64,000 nt of DNA from Avena insularis (Eukaryota; Streptophyta; Magnoliopsida; Poales; Poaceae), in contig CM042689.1 of assembly GCA_023614405.1 (NCBI GenBank), positions 282,169,533 through 282,233,532 on the forward strand. Reading direction: 5' to 3'. The notes beneath the pieces were generated by a model. The model saw only the letters and a program-made list of their open reading frames with translations, was not told where the DNA came from and made no database searches. How positions within the stretch are numbered: position 1 is the first letter of the stretch; every line of letters starts with the position of its first letter. Below, one piece after another: positions 35,801 through 46,552 of this stretch. The translations under genes and the position numbers were made by a program.

Positions 35801-35995
35801 TGAATTCAAAACCTTACTGAACAAAACAAAGTACTCTTCTCATTGGAAGATAGAACTAAGGCTAGAGCAAACTTACATGAAATAATAAGCATATATGCTT
35901 CTGTTTTGAAATGATTTGTTTGAAATGAAATTTGTATGATCATGGATGCATGGATGATATGCATGAGTTTGAAACATGATTTTAGGGATGTTACA
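32801..35995 (-). repeat. 5' LTR of outer Tekay
   Basis: 3195 bp, partner of 7118-10307. Both LTRs end in TATA instead of TACA on the minus strand, so the noncanonical end was present before insertion. No perfect TATA box is seen in the position used in the inner copy; the nearest is CTACTTAAACCCCC (minus, near 35240). The candidate leader intron is 33072-34733. Confidence 0.92.
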
Positions 35996-36000
35996 CCTTC
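35996..36000. repeat. Right target-site duplication of outer Tekay
   Basis: CCTTC, partner of CGTTC at 7113-7117. Confidence 0.6.
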
Positions 36001-37164
36001 ATACCGTGAACACGGCTTTTCGAAAAGATTTAACCTATAGGGGTGTACAACTTTACCCACACGTACTAACGTTCTCTTAATGCCACATGATTAGCCATCT
36101 TCCTTGGAAGGCTGGCAGAGGGTGGTTAGACACGACCTTTACCTTGCTTTCTCCGATACCATGAGTCACGCAATAAGTATAGTTCCACCGTAACGGGTCA
36201 AATACCTAAGCCGGTACTTAAATATGTGAGGCGAGGTTGGTTTACCAGGGGCGGCATCAACCCCAAGCAACCGCGGCCACGCTTCCCTACCTGTTATGAA
36301 TGCACCTCCCTGACCTCCTTCTTTCGATAACGTTTTCAATGAGTATGTCGAATGGAACACCCGAACTATGCGACTCATGGAATCTACTAGGCAAGTTAGT
36401 TGCTCATGAGGTTGTCCAGGCCCCGTATGGTTGTACGCTCGTCTTGGTTCCAAAGGCAAGAACTCGGTTCCTAGTGGTGGTGATCATGGGACTAGAAAAA
36501 CCACATCCCACTGTGGCCTCCCATACAAGCCTTAGCATGTTTAACTTATATTACCTCTGATATCATCTCATCATGTTCTCCTGTCATACTAGATTCTCTG
36601 CATCTTATACATCATCTGGATGAACCCGCACTAACAGCTATGCATGGCTAAGCAAGACACATATATAGCTCTAGCAATGCAGACAAGCCAAACCTAGTTA
36701 TGCTAGGAGCAGTGGATTAGGTAATATAATCTCAAAGGGAGTAATGCAACAGATATGGTACTCTATCTATCAATAAAATACCAGAGTAGAATCATATGCA
36801 TCATGGCAGGTATTGAAATGCTTTCGAAATCATAGGATTATATCATGGTGGGGCTATGCTTGCCTTTGCCTGTTGATAACCAGAAAGCAGAGCTTCGGTC
36901 GAAGCTTTGGACATCTGGTACTTGACTTGATTATAGTTGGCCAAATATTGTTTGTCGATCTTCGACGATGCTGATCTCGGTCTTCGATCTCGATCTCGAT
37001 ATTGTTTTCTACCGAGGAAGAACCAAATACCGGAAAGAGAGAGAAACAATCAACACATGGCATCGATGCAATGATCAAATAAGAATGATGACATGACAAG
37101 TTAAATTGTATTGAATTGAAACCCTAAAGCATGCTCGACAACTTAATCGGGGTTCCGAGGGGTG
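36001..37164 (-). mobile_element. X LTR-B, piece 2
   Basis: Sequence between the outer Tekay insertion and the Tat insertion that matches neither. By position it continues the LTR begun at 6411. No coding frame of note. Confidence 0.55.
37160..37164. repeat. Left target-site duplication of the Tat element
   Basis: GGGTG here against GGTTG at 50266-50270 (four of five match). Confidence 0.6.
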
Positions 37165-37409
37165 TGTCGTGGGAATGGCCACGGCAGATGCTGCAATCGG
37201 CAGCGAGTAGTAGAACATGGGGCAAGGGCGGACAGCCATCTGCGGTGCGAGATGAGGGCGGAGACACAAGGGTTTACGCAGGTTCGGCCCCCCGGAGGGT
37301 AAAGACCTACTCCTTCTAGATTATATTATGGAGAGAGTACAAGGGCGAGCTCGATGACTAGGCGGCAAGTCGCTGGGGTGTATGATGGAACGTGTCCTCT
37401 ATGCGTACC

Positions 37410-37414
37410 CTAGG
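37410..37414. repeat. Left target-site duplication of the solo Copia-type LTR
   Basis: CTAGG, identical to 38714-38718. The intact LTR at 50017-50026 has a single CTAGG at this point. Confidence 0.9.
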
Positions 37415-38713
37415 TGAAGGGATATGGGTAGGCTACACTAGCGCAAATCAAAATTTTCTACCGCGTAAACCAGGATTACTGTTGTCATAGATCACAGGAT
37501 TACCACTAGATGCGCAGTTACGGAATTGATAAAGCGCGTCGAGGCAGTGCAGACGTTCCACGTCTCCTCCTGGTCCTCGTCCCACGAGAAGCTCCCCTTG
37601 CGCGGCTCGTCTAAGCGCTACAGATGCAGCGCCTCCAAGGTATCCACACGTACAGGATGGAAGCATCAGACGCCGGACTGCTAGGTCCACGTGTGCAACA
37701 CACGCGTGAGGTGTGGCGGCTGAGTGGAATGGTTTAAGGTCTAACCCTGGTCATCTCGCCCCACCCTCTCTTATATAGGCGTCCCTAGTGGGCTTCTACA
37801 TTAGCAGCCCATTAGTAGCCTAAGCCTGGTCTAATTCGGATCCAATCCTCATTAGGCTTCCAGCCCCTTAAGTGTGTGCCCTATAGGTTCATATGCGTAT
37901 AGACATGACACGAAAACACTTATTCTATAAATAGTTGGTAGCGGCCTCTATCAAGACGTGCCAACTCCTAAACGTATACAAAGATCATATCGGACGAACC
38001 ATCACAAGGTTTAGTACATGTCTTTCCCTTTGCCTCACGATATTTGGTCTAGCTCCAAGCTGACCTCCCTTTCTCGATACTGTGATTCAGAATCCCTTTA
38101 CTAGGTTAACTCTTAACCATAAGTAGCACGGCCATGCATTTCTGGATCCGATCACTCGAGGGGCCCAGAGATATCTCTCTCAAGTAGAGAGGGGCAAATC
38201 CCATCTTGATTGACCATGCCTTGCAGCATGCTTCAGGACAAACCCGAAAGCTACCTTTATAACTACCCTGTTACGGTGCAGCGTTTGATAGCCCCAAAGT
38301 AGGTCGATCCACATCTTAAGTACATGCGACAATCTCAGGTCTAAGGAAAAAACGTACACGATGTGTAGAGAGAGAGCTGCAACTAATTGCCAGCCTCAAG
38401 TTGGGTCAGTCCAACCCCATGTTCATAACATGTGTCCACATCATTGGTTTGACATCTCCATGTCTATGACTTGCGAAACATAGTCATCAACCAATCGATG
38501 TGCTAGTCTAATATTCACATGTGTACTCACATGAACTCCGACTAGGGACAACTATTAAATAACCATACAAGTAAAGAGTTTCACAAACAATTCACATAAT
38601 TTCCAATCAATACAAGTTGCCTGATATGGATATTCAAGGAACATTACAATAACTCATGGATACATATGAAATATAATCATCTGTATGATTGCCTCTAGGG
38701 CATATTTCCTTCA
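37415..38713 (-). mobile_element. Solo LTR of a Copia (BARE/Angela-like) element
   Basis: 1299 bp bounded by perfect CTAGG duplications. On the minus strand it starts TGAAGGAAATATGCCCTAGA and ends CATATCCCTTCA. The start resembles the LTR of the Copia element at 12619-20922 but the body differs, so it is another family. There is no internal coding region, so it is best read as the product of LTR-LTR recombination. Confidence 0.85.
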
Positions 38714-38718
38714 CTAGG
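38714..38718. repeat. Right target-site duplication of the solo Copia-type LTR
   Basis: CTAGG, identical to 37410-37414. Confidence 0.9.
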
Positions 38719-38958
38719 GAGGTTTATATAGGCTCACCTCGCTAGGGTTTACAGATCTACAACCGAATTGGTTAAGGATTCGGAGGGTCTTTGACCTAGT
38801 ACGACTGGGCCTAGCTACGCTTCTGGGCCTCCAGCTTCTAGTCGCCTGAGTCCTCGCCAAGTCTCGATCCAGTCGCTGTCCTGCAGGCCCACTCGCTGGC
38901 AGCTTGGGCCAATTGGAAACGTCCTGCTGGGCATACCCTAGTAGGCATATCCCCATTA

Positions 38959-39316
38959 GTAGTCCCCGAGTCCGTCATTGATTCGTCATAGGTGTTCGTT
39001 GGCAGTCGGAGTATGCGGGTCCAATTCAGACGCCCAGTCGAATCGGCGGTGGACTCCTGAACAAAGGAAAGAACTAGTCATTTTAGTAGCAATAACGGCG
39101 ACCAATCAGATCGTAGCTTGGCGAACGGGTCGGAGAATAGCCAAGTCACTGTAATAGTGATTGGGTCGGCGAATCATCGAGTCGCTGAAGATAGCGAGTC
39201 GAGTGGACGAAGTTGGACCGTCAGCTTGGTCAAACTAGCCTTTGGGTAATCCAACGGTAATATCGGCGTAATTACCGCGTGGTAACGGCTCCCCGAAAAT
39301 GGCGTGTAACAACCAC
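38959..39316. other. Tat 3' noncoding end and upstream region of the antisense gene
   Basis: On the minus strand a purine-rich tract (CGGACTCGGGGACT) precedes the 3' LTR. On the plus strand the same 350 bp is the region upstream of the antisense gene's TATA box. Motifs of the type TCGGCGAAT/GAGTCG recur; no frame is coding. Confidence 0.5.
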
Positions 39317-39323
39317 TATATAA
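39317..39323 (+). promoter_or_regulatory. TATA box of the Tat antisense gene
   Basis: TATATAA in the context ACTATATAAGGAG, 127 bp upstream of the likely ATG at 39450. Well placed for a plus-strand promoter facing away from the 3' LTR. Confidence 0.6.
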
Positions 39324-39449
39324 GGAGAGTGACGGGTGAGGGGAAAATGCTTCCCTCACTTCCTCCGAACTCGCGCATTCTCCTTCCTCCATTCCGTGCA
39401 GCGATCAGAGCGACTGAGAGTGATTCGCAACCCCCGATCCCTCAGCCTA

Positions 39450-42400
39450 TGGCCCCTCCTGCAGAACCATGGAGCAGATCCAAGTGCACGAAGGCGCTGC
39501 TAAAATCGTTTGAGGAGGCAGCAATCCTCCGTGCCGGGAGATGGCGCATCCCCGCGTCCGGGGAAGTGATTCCAGACCCGCGCGAAGGGGAATTCATTTG
39601 CTTCACTAGCCACCTGGAACGGGGGCTCGGATTCCCCACTTCGCTCTTCTTCTGACGCTTCTGCGCCTACTACGACATCCAGCCGTCAGACCTGGGACCG
39701 CACAGCATCGAGGAGCTCGCCATCCTCATGGTGTTTTGTGAGTGCTACCTGGGATGCCGACCATACTTTCCCTATGGCAAGATCTATTCCATGGGAGGAT
39801 CAGCCGCGAAGAGGCGGGCGGCCCAATGTTAGCCGCGGGTGGCCTCACCTTCCAGCTGAAGTCGAAGGCGTCGTTCTTCGATGTGATGCTGCCCGCCAAG
39901 GCAGCGAACGAGTGGAAGAAGAGCTGGTTCTACGTGACTGAGTCGACACCGGGCGACGAGGTGGCGCTTCCAAGGTACTCCGCCGACCGGCCTAAGCCGC
40001 GTCGGCTCCAAGTTACCAAGCTTCGCTAGACCAGCGGATGGTCGTCGACGAGATGTTGCAGACCATCCGCAACTTGAAGAAGAAAGGCCTCCAAACCATA
40101 AACTTCTACAATTGCTGGCTCGGGCGACGGATCGTGCCGTTGGCCAGCCGTGCCCACTATATGTACGAGTACACAGGCAAGGACGACCCGACGAAGTCCT
40201 GTTACGACGAGTAGGGACTCAACGACTACACCCAGGCCCTGAAGAAGATCACCCATGCGGAGTATCTTGACGCAAAGGCCAGGGTCGCACCTTATACCAC
40301 GAAGCGCCCAGATCCAACAGTGAGTTTTTATTTCCCTTGCACTCGCAGTCGCAGTTTGTGCATTCGAGGTTCTGCTTAATGTTGTTTGATTGTTGCAGTT
40401 ATTCCAAGTGGTGGAAGGTTGGCTTCCACCCACAGATGACGAGAACTCGAACTTGTCCGCCGAGGACGAGAGCGAGTCATTGCCTGACAAGGGCGATGTC
40501 AGGAGTGACGGGGGTGGCGATGGTGATGACGACGATGACGGCGACGAAGCCGTGGAGGTTGCTGCCCCACGGTCCACAAGACTCACGGGCAGCACCAGCG
40601 TGAACTCGAGGCCAGCAAAAGCCTCGAGGCCCATGACAACAACGACGAGCATCCCGAGCATACCTCACGGCGCGAGGCCACGCCGTCAAGGAAGAAGAAG
40701 CCGCCGCCACCCAAGAAGAAGACGAAGCCAGCCAAGCCGGCGTCTTCGCCTCGATCCGCGAGTATCTCCGATGCTACCAGCGCAGCCGAAGAAAAAGCGG
40801 CGCACGTGGCTACAGCTATTGGTGCGACCATCGTGGAATATGAGGCACCGCTAGCGTCACTGCTGCCGCCGTTCGCCCCAGTCACCGGGTTGGTGGCCAC
40901 TCCAGCCACAGGGGCCTCGCCGCCGAGAGGAGCTCCCGCGGCAATTTCCACTGAGCCTCCCGCCGCGGCCTCATCCTCGAAGAAACCGTCTGTGTCTTAG
41001 GCACAAAGCGTGTTCGAGACGGGCCTCAGTCGGAAACTGGGGCCAAAACTGGAAAAGCCGGCCAGCATTCGCACTGGCCTACGATTTATTCCAGTCACCA
41101 AGTGAGTATTCCTTAGCCTTTCATCTATCTTTTTGATTCGTGTTATGATTGGCGGGTGTTATTAACGGAGTCGTCTCGCAGGACTGGAGTAAAGAAGATA
41201 GGTCACCCTTCGATGGCCAAGGTTCCATCGGTCGCCGTGGAGGTGTCGGCTGATCCCTCGAAGAAGAGGAAGGGCGACGAGACTGATGCTCCCGCCGATG
41301 GCGCCAAGAGAACCAAAGGCGATAAAGTCACCACGATCTCGGACGAGCCAGCGGCTGCCCCAAGGAAGCCCCGATTGCGGTGGACGTAGCTCTAAAGGCG
41401 TCGGAGGACGCGGGGTCATAGCAGGCAGGACCCATGGTTTCGATTGAGGCAGCGCGAGTCGGCCGAGCAGCTTGCTGCCAAGTGCCGCATGGAGAAGGAG
41501 CTTCTCGCTGTCCAAGATACGAACGACGAGCTTCGAGCGACTACGGGTGAGTATTTTTCTTGTTTGGCGCTTGTCGCGAACTTGTTGCGGTGTTGATCGT
41601 GTTGTTTTGGAAGCAGAGAATAGTGCGGCCGCAGTGAAGGAGGCTCGGCAGGGCCTTGTTCTAGCTGGTGAGTTGACGGCGGCTCAGTCTTCCTTGATTG
41701 TCACGGAGAAGCGAATCATCGAACTAGAGCGTGATCTCGAGGAGGCGAAGGCGGAAGCGAGCTCGATGGAAGGACGAGCCAAGGCGGCCATCACTTCTGC
41801 TGCTGAGGAGCGGAAGGTGTCGGACGCACTCGTCGCCGGGTTGCAGAATGACCTCTCGGCTCTTCAGAATTTCATCACGGACCTCTGCCGCCCGCTGATT
41901 GGTGAGCTTTCCTTTAGCCTCTTTCCGAGCTCGTGTACCACATTGTGATTTTAGTGCTTCGCTCACTGTTTACTTGTGTGTTGCAGGCCTGATCACTGAT
42001 AAAGCCGAAGAGGCGTAGTCGTATGACGTGCGGCAATGCGTGACCACCCTGGTTGATTCAGCCGCGCTGTTAGCGACTTTTCTCCGGGCGTACCTTCAGG
42101 AGATGTCGCCTACGGAGGTAATCCCTAGCGAGCTCGTCGAGGTATGGTGCTATCTGGAAAAGGCCCCGTCGGTCATGGAGTTCATGACGCAGTCGGCCTT
42201 CCGTCATGGAGCGGCGACTGTGCTGAGCCTTGGGCTCGCACATTTTCCCGACGATTTTGACCTCGACGACGTCACGAGCGGATACCCCTCGTCGACGGGA
42301 TCGGTCGAGATTGCCGAGGTGTTGAAGCTGATGGAGCGAGCCACAGTGTACTCCGACCGCGTTTGGGCAATGGGCGACCTTATTCCCTATCAGGAAACGG

Positions 42401-42567
42401 TCGGCGCCCCTAATGAACCCGAACCGGCGCACTTCTACTTCAAGATGGAGCAACCATTTCGTGCGGCGATGGCAGGTGATCTCATGATGTACCCGTCGAA
42501 TCCCTGGGTTCCCTTTATCTGCAACCACAAGGACGGTGGAGCCTCCTCCTCGAAGCCCGCGGAATAG
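39450..42567 (+). pseudogene. Antisense accessory gene of the Tat element (PF04195-like), five exons
   Basis: Opposite to gag-pol. Exon 1 from ATG 39450 encodes MAPPAEPWSRSKCTKAL, then SHLERGLGFPTSLFF, RFCAYYDIQPSDLGPHSIEE, VFCECYLGCRPYF and FQLKSKASFFDVML, the pattern of the grass putative gypsy-type transposon domain (PF04195). Four short introns with canonical ends fit the frame: 40320-40398, 41102-41181, 41547-41616 and 41902-41986. Middle exons are acidic and Lys/Ala-rich. Exon 4 looks coiled-coil (AEASSMEGRAKAAITSAAEE). Exon 5 (41987-42567) is a longer folded part ending SSSKPAE. Stops (TGA 39652, TAG near 40027, 40212 and 42016) and a frameshift near 39775 make it a pseudogene. Function unknown. 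Confidence 0.8.
40320..40398 (+). other. Intron 1 of the Tat antisense gene
   Basis: 79 bp, GTGAGTTTTT to TGATTGTTGCAG. Splicing keeps phase 0 (RPDPT then LFQVVEGW). Confidence 0.7.
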
Positions 42568-42699
42568 AGTGTTTTTCCATTCGGCATTAGTGCAATATAA
42601 ACATGTAATTCTCCTTGTAAGCGAACAAATTTTGCTGCTATGAAGGAATGCGTGGGCTATTTTGTCATTGCTTTTGTGGTTTGAGTGTTGGTTGTACGA
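42568..42699. other. Noncoding gap after the antisense gene
   Basis: Follows the TAG at 42565-42567. It contains AATATAA and TGTAATTCTC elements that could serve 3'-end formation on the plus strand. Nothing else seen. Confidence 0.35.
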
Positions 42700-43225
42700 G
42701 TCCCCGAGCGCGTCCGCCCTTTTTGTGGGGTTAACCTCATTTTTATATGTTGTGTGAACTGTTAGTGAGTTAGGCTCGACTCGCCATGGCTCGGGAAGCC
42801 AGTCGCATGGCGACTCCCAGGGGTGCTCTTTACTTGGCCATTTTCCCAAGCGCGAACGAGGTCGGGTCGCCGAGTCCCCGAGCGTGGTACTTGGCCGTTC
42901 TAGTCGCATGCCCAAGGTAGGTGAGGACTAGGCGTGTTGTGTTAGGCGCGTCGCTCCGCCTGATCCGTAAGATCAGTCGCATGGCGAGTCTTGGACGCGC
43001 TCTCTTCCTTGGAGTTTTTCCCTAGCCGCTCTTCTTTGGGCTGGTGTCAGTCCCCGAGCGTGGTACTTTGATGTTCGAGTCGCTGCGCCGAGGATATGGA
43101 GGACTAGGTCGCTATGGGAAGCGAATGCAGTCGTCTTGGCTCGGGGAGACAGTCGAGCTAGGCGACTCCAATGGGGCTATGGGTTAGCTTTTTTCGTGGA
43201 AAGTATGGGTCCTGAATTTTTCCAG
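42700..43225. repeat. Degenerate tandem repeat, period about 175 bp
   Basis: The motif GTCCCCGAGCG recurs at 42700, 42874 and 43050 (spacings 174 and 176). A second marker, AGTCGCATGGCGA(C/G)TC, recurs at about 42801 and 42974. Units are imperfect. It lies between the convergent pol and antisense genes. Confidence 0.7.
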
Positions 43226-43400
43226 TGCCCTCGTACCGCACTACTTGGTCGTACCGGTCGCGTTACCAAAGGTTGACTTCTGCGAATAGCGTAACGCTGT
43301 TATTGCGAGTGCGAGTGGCACAAGGCATGGAGAGTAGACGCAATTTGCGCGAATCAATATGCTTTATTTCATAGCGGGTAGGGGGTACATGTCTGGAGTT

Positions 43401-44607
43401 CTAAGAGTAGAACTTTCGTAGGAGGTTTACATTCCATGGCCGCTTGACGTCGAGTTTTCCATCGCCTCGGACGTCGGTGAGGTAGTAGGCGTCATTGCCC
43501 AGGACTCGCCCGATGGCGAATGGTATCTCCCAAGGGGGAAGAGCTTGTGCATGCCTTTCTTGTCCTGGATTAAACGCAGTACCAAGTTGCCTTCCTGGAA
43601 AGTGCGAGTTCGTACTCGCCGGCTATGGTAGCGGCGAAGCCCTTGCTGGTAGATGGCGGTGTGTGAGCGAGCTAGGTCGCGTGCTTCGTCGATCTTGTCG
43701 ACTCCGTCTTAGCGTGTGAGCTCGTTGTAAGCCTCCGTGTAGTTGACCACCCGAGGTGAATCGTGCTCGAGGTCGGTTGGCATGACTGCCTCGACACCAT
43801 ACACCATGAAGAAGGGGGTGAACCCCGTCGACCTGTTGACGGAGGTGTGGATGCCCCAGATGACAGAGGGGAGTTCTTTGACCCAGCACCCGGTGGTGCG
43901 CTCGAGTAGGACTTGTAGCTGTGGCTTCAGGCCGTGGAGGATGCTCTGGTTGGCGCATTCCGCCTGGCCATTGGACTCCGGGTGGGCGACTGAGGCGAGG
44001 TCAAGTCGGATGTTGTGCTCCTCGCAGAACTCGGCCATGGCTCCCTTGGCGAAGTTGGTGCTGTTGTCCGTGATGATGCTGTTTGGGAACCCGTAGCGAT
44101 AGATGAGCTCGCGTAGGAATTTTGTAGCGGTCTTCCCGTCGCACTTGCCGACTGGCTTGGACTCCACCCATTTTGTGAATTTATCGACTGCGACTAGGAG
44201 GTGGGTGAAGCCGGAGGGGGCCCTACCATATCCATGCCCCATACGGCGAACGGCCAGGTGATGGGGATTGTCTTGAGCGCCAAGCTTGGTACGTGAGTCT
44301 GGTTGGCGTACTTCTGGCACCCAATGCATCGCTGGACGATGTCGACCGCGTCGGCGTGTGCGGTGAGCCGGTAGAAGCCATGTCGCATGGCCTTAGCGAC
44401 CAGGGAGCGGGCGCTGGCGTGGTGGCCGCGGTCGCTGGAGTGGATGTCCTGGAGGATCTTGCGTCCTTCAGCGGATTGGACGCAGCGTTGGAACACGCCA
44501 GTCACGCTGTGCTTGTGGAGCTCATCATTGATGATGACGAAGGATTTGCAGCGGCGTGCTATCATCCAGGCCTCCATCTCGTCTGCGGGTAGGGTGCCTC
44601 CCTCCAA
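43401..44607 (-). pseudogene. Tat integrase and pol C-terminus
   Basis: Minus strand: zinc-binding part (HSSDRGHHASARS, CIGCQKYANQTH), then the core with Asp in VWGMDMVGP, Asp in IITDNSTNFAKG and Glu in ESNGQAECANQ. Next comes the C-terminal region ending RPWNVNLLRKFYS and TAG at 43401-43403. A frame change near 44210-44310, between MDMVGP and GFTHLLVAVDKFTKW, and others near 43710 break it. No chromodomain is present, as expected for the Tat clade. Confidence 0.9.
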
Positions 44608-44806
44608 GTAAGCGATGTATGGCGTGGTCTAGTCGCTTAGCTCGGCGATTAGTGCGACCAGGGATGCGTCTGGTTGCAGCGGAATTCCGATGTCGATCTC
44701 CCTTGGGGGAGAGACGGAGGGCTTGGTGATGGTGTCGAGGAAGACGCCGGCGGGTGGTGCGAGTCGAGCTGAGCCAATGCGGGAGAGTGCTTCGGCCTCC
44801 TTGTTC

Positions 44807-45397
44807 TTACACCTGTCGATCCACTCGACGGAGGCCTCCCAGCTGGTCCACTGCTTGGCGGTATGCCGCCATGGTGGGGGAGACGGCATCGCAGGTGCCG
44901 GCGACTTGCCCGGTGACGAGGTCGGAGTCTCCGTAGCAACACAGGCGATTGATGTTCATCTCCTTAGCTGCCCGCATGCTGTGGAGTAGAGCCTCGAACT
45001 CGGCCATGATGTTGGTGCAGGGGGTGAAGTCGAGGTAGAGGACGTAGCGTATCTTGTCGCCCTTCGGAGATGTTAGTACGATCCCCGCCCCTGCGCCATC
45101 TGCATTCTTGGAGCCGTTAATGTGTAGGCTCCAGTAAAGGAGGTATGGCAGCTTCTCTGGCTGCTGGGCCTCTTCCCAGTCGGCGAGGAAGTTTGCGAGA
45201 GCCTGTGATTTGATCGCTTTGCGCGGCTCGTACCTTATGTTGTGGATGCCAATCTCGACGGCCCACTTGGCAACTCGCCCGGTCGCCTCACGGTTGCGGA
45301 TGATGTCCTCCAACGGTGCTGAGGAGACAACCGTTATTGGGTGCTCCTGGAAATAGTGCGGCAGTTGCCGCTGTTCTCTGAAGAACGCGTATACCAA
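44807..45397 (-). pseudogene. Tat RNase H end and second RNase H-like domain
   Basis: The N-terminal part (QLPHYFQEHPITVVSSAPLE, RVAKWAVEIGIHNIRYEPRK, QALANFLADW) ends the usual Gypsy RNase H and connection. A second RNase H-like domain follows (WSLHINGSKNADGAGAGIVL, IMAEFEALLHSMRAAKE, CCYGDSDLVTGQV), the acquired plant-type RNase H typical of Tat elements. The position normally Asp (DGS) is Asn here (NGS), so this domain is probably inactive in this copy. The frame breaks near 44860 before the linker to integrase. Confidence 0.85.
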
Positions 45398-45460
45398 TTT
45401 TTGGTACTGTGGGTAGCACTAGCGCGACTCGGTGAGGACTTCGCTGATGTAGTATATGGG

Positions 45461-46542
45461 TCACTGCACCGGGCGATCCTTGCCTTCCTCTGGTAGTTCG
45501 ACGACCATGATGGCGCTGACGACGCGCTCGGAAGCTGCGACATAGACGAGCATGGGCTCCTTGTCGACGGGGGCGGCGAGTAGCGGTGCAACGAGTATCA
45601 CCTCCTTGAGAGCGTGGAGTGCGTCGTCTGCCTCCTTGTCCCACTGGAAGGTGGGGTTCTTGCGCATTAGGCGGTAGAGGGGCATCGCCTTCTCGCCTAG
45701 CCGGGGGATGAAGCGACTGAGAGCCACGACTCGTCCGGCCAACTTCTGGAGGTCGCGCAGGCACTCGGGTCTGCCGAGCCGGGAAATCATGTTGATCTTG
45801 GCGGGGTTCGCCTTGATCCCATGCTTGGAGACGACATATCCCAGTAGCTGTCCAGTGGGTCCACCGAAGGTGCACTTTCCTGGGTTTAGCTTTATCTTGT
45901 ACCGAAGGTTTCTGCCAGGTCGGCGAGTAGATCGTCTTGGCAAGTGGATTTTACCACCACGTCGTCGATGTAGATGTGGATGTTGCAGCCAATTTGGCTC
46001 GCAAGGCACTCCTGCATGCACCTCTGGTAGGTCGCCCCGGCGTTCTTGAGGCCGAAGGTCATGGCGGTGTAGCAGAAGGCGTCGAATGGCGTGATGAACA
46101 CCGTCTTCTCTTCGTCCTCGACTGCCATTTTGATCTGGTTGTACCCAGAGTAGGCATCGAGGACGGATAGCGACTCCGAACTCGCGGTCGAGTCGATGAT
46201 TTGGTCAATCCACGGGAGGACGAATTGCTCCTTCGGCAGGCGCTGTTGAGGTTTGTGTAGTCAATACACATTCTCCAAGTCCCGTTGTTCTTCTCGACCA
46301 GGAATGGGTTTGCCAGCCATTTGGAATATTTGATTGGCTGGATGAAGCCTGTAGTGAGTAGACGCTGCACCTCCTCGGCGATTGCTCGGCGGCGCTCTTC
46401 ATTGAAGGGACGCAGCGACTACTTGACATGTCGCACTTTGGGGTCGGTGTTGAGTTTGTGCTCAGCGAGTTCCCTCGGGACACCAGGCATGTCGGATGGC
46501 TTCCATGCGATATGTCGCGATTCTCACGTAGGAACTCGATGA
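45461..46542 (-). pseudogene. Tat reverse transcriptase
   Basis: Segments in order on the minus strand: HKLNTDPKVRHVK-stop, FIQPIKYSKWLANPFLVEK, TWRMCIDYTNLN (frame lost near 46240), FITPFDAFCYTAMTFGLKNA, CNIHIYIDDVVVKS (catalytic YIDD, near 45970), GKCTFGGPTGQLLGYVVSKH and the thumb to RNase H start (FQWDKEADDALHALKE). At least three frameshifts or stops. The FGLKNAGATYQR and YIDDVVVK motifs are typical of Tat/Athila RT. Confidence 0.9.
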
Positions 46543-46552
46543 GCGTGACTTC

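Larger units (their letters stand above)
7118..35995 (-). mobile_element. Outer Tekay-type chromovirus with two nested insertions
   Basis: This is a complete minus-strand Ty3/Gypsy element: 5' LTR 32801-35995, PBS 32787-32798, pre-gag ORFs, gag, protease, RT, RNase H, integrase, chromodomain, polypurine tract and 3' LTR 7118-10307. It is interrupted by a Copia element (12619-20922) in RT and by an inverted second Tekay copy (21960-29822) at the gag/protease junction. Removing both insertions with one duplication each leaves about 12.7 kb, a normal size for a Tekay element with 3-kb LTRs. The reading frame resumes correctly across both insertion points. The chromodomain after the integrase and the long LTRs support the Tekay/Del chromovirus lineage. 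Confidence 0.9.
37165..38958 (-). repeat. 3' LTR of the Tat element, split by a solo LTR
   Basis: 37165-37414 plus 38719-38958 match the 488-bp 5' LTR at 49778-50265; the solo Copia-type LTR lies between. On the minus strand the LTR starts TAATGGGGATATGCC here (TGATGGGG in the partner) and ends CCCACGACA. Confidence 0.9.

Noticed and set aside
36001..37164. Separate mobile element between outer Tekay and the Tat element
   Set aside because: No termini or duplications of its own; position and flanks fit the middle of X LTR-B.
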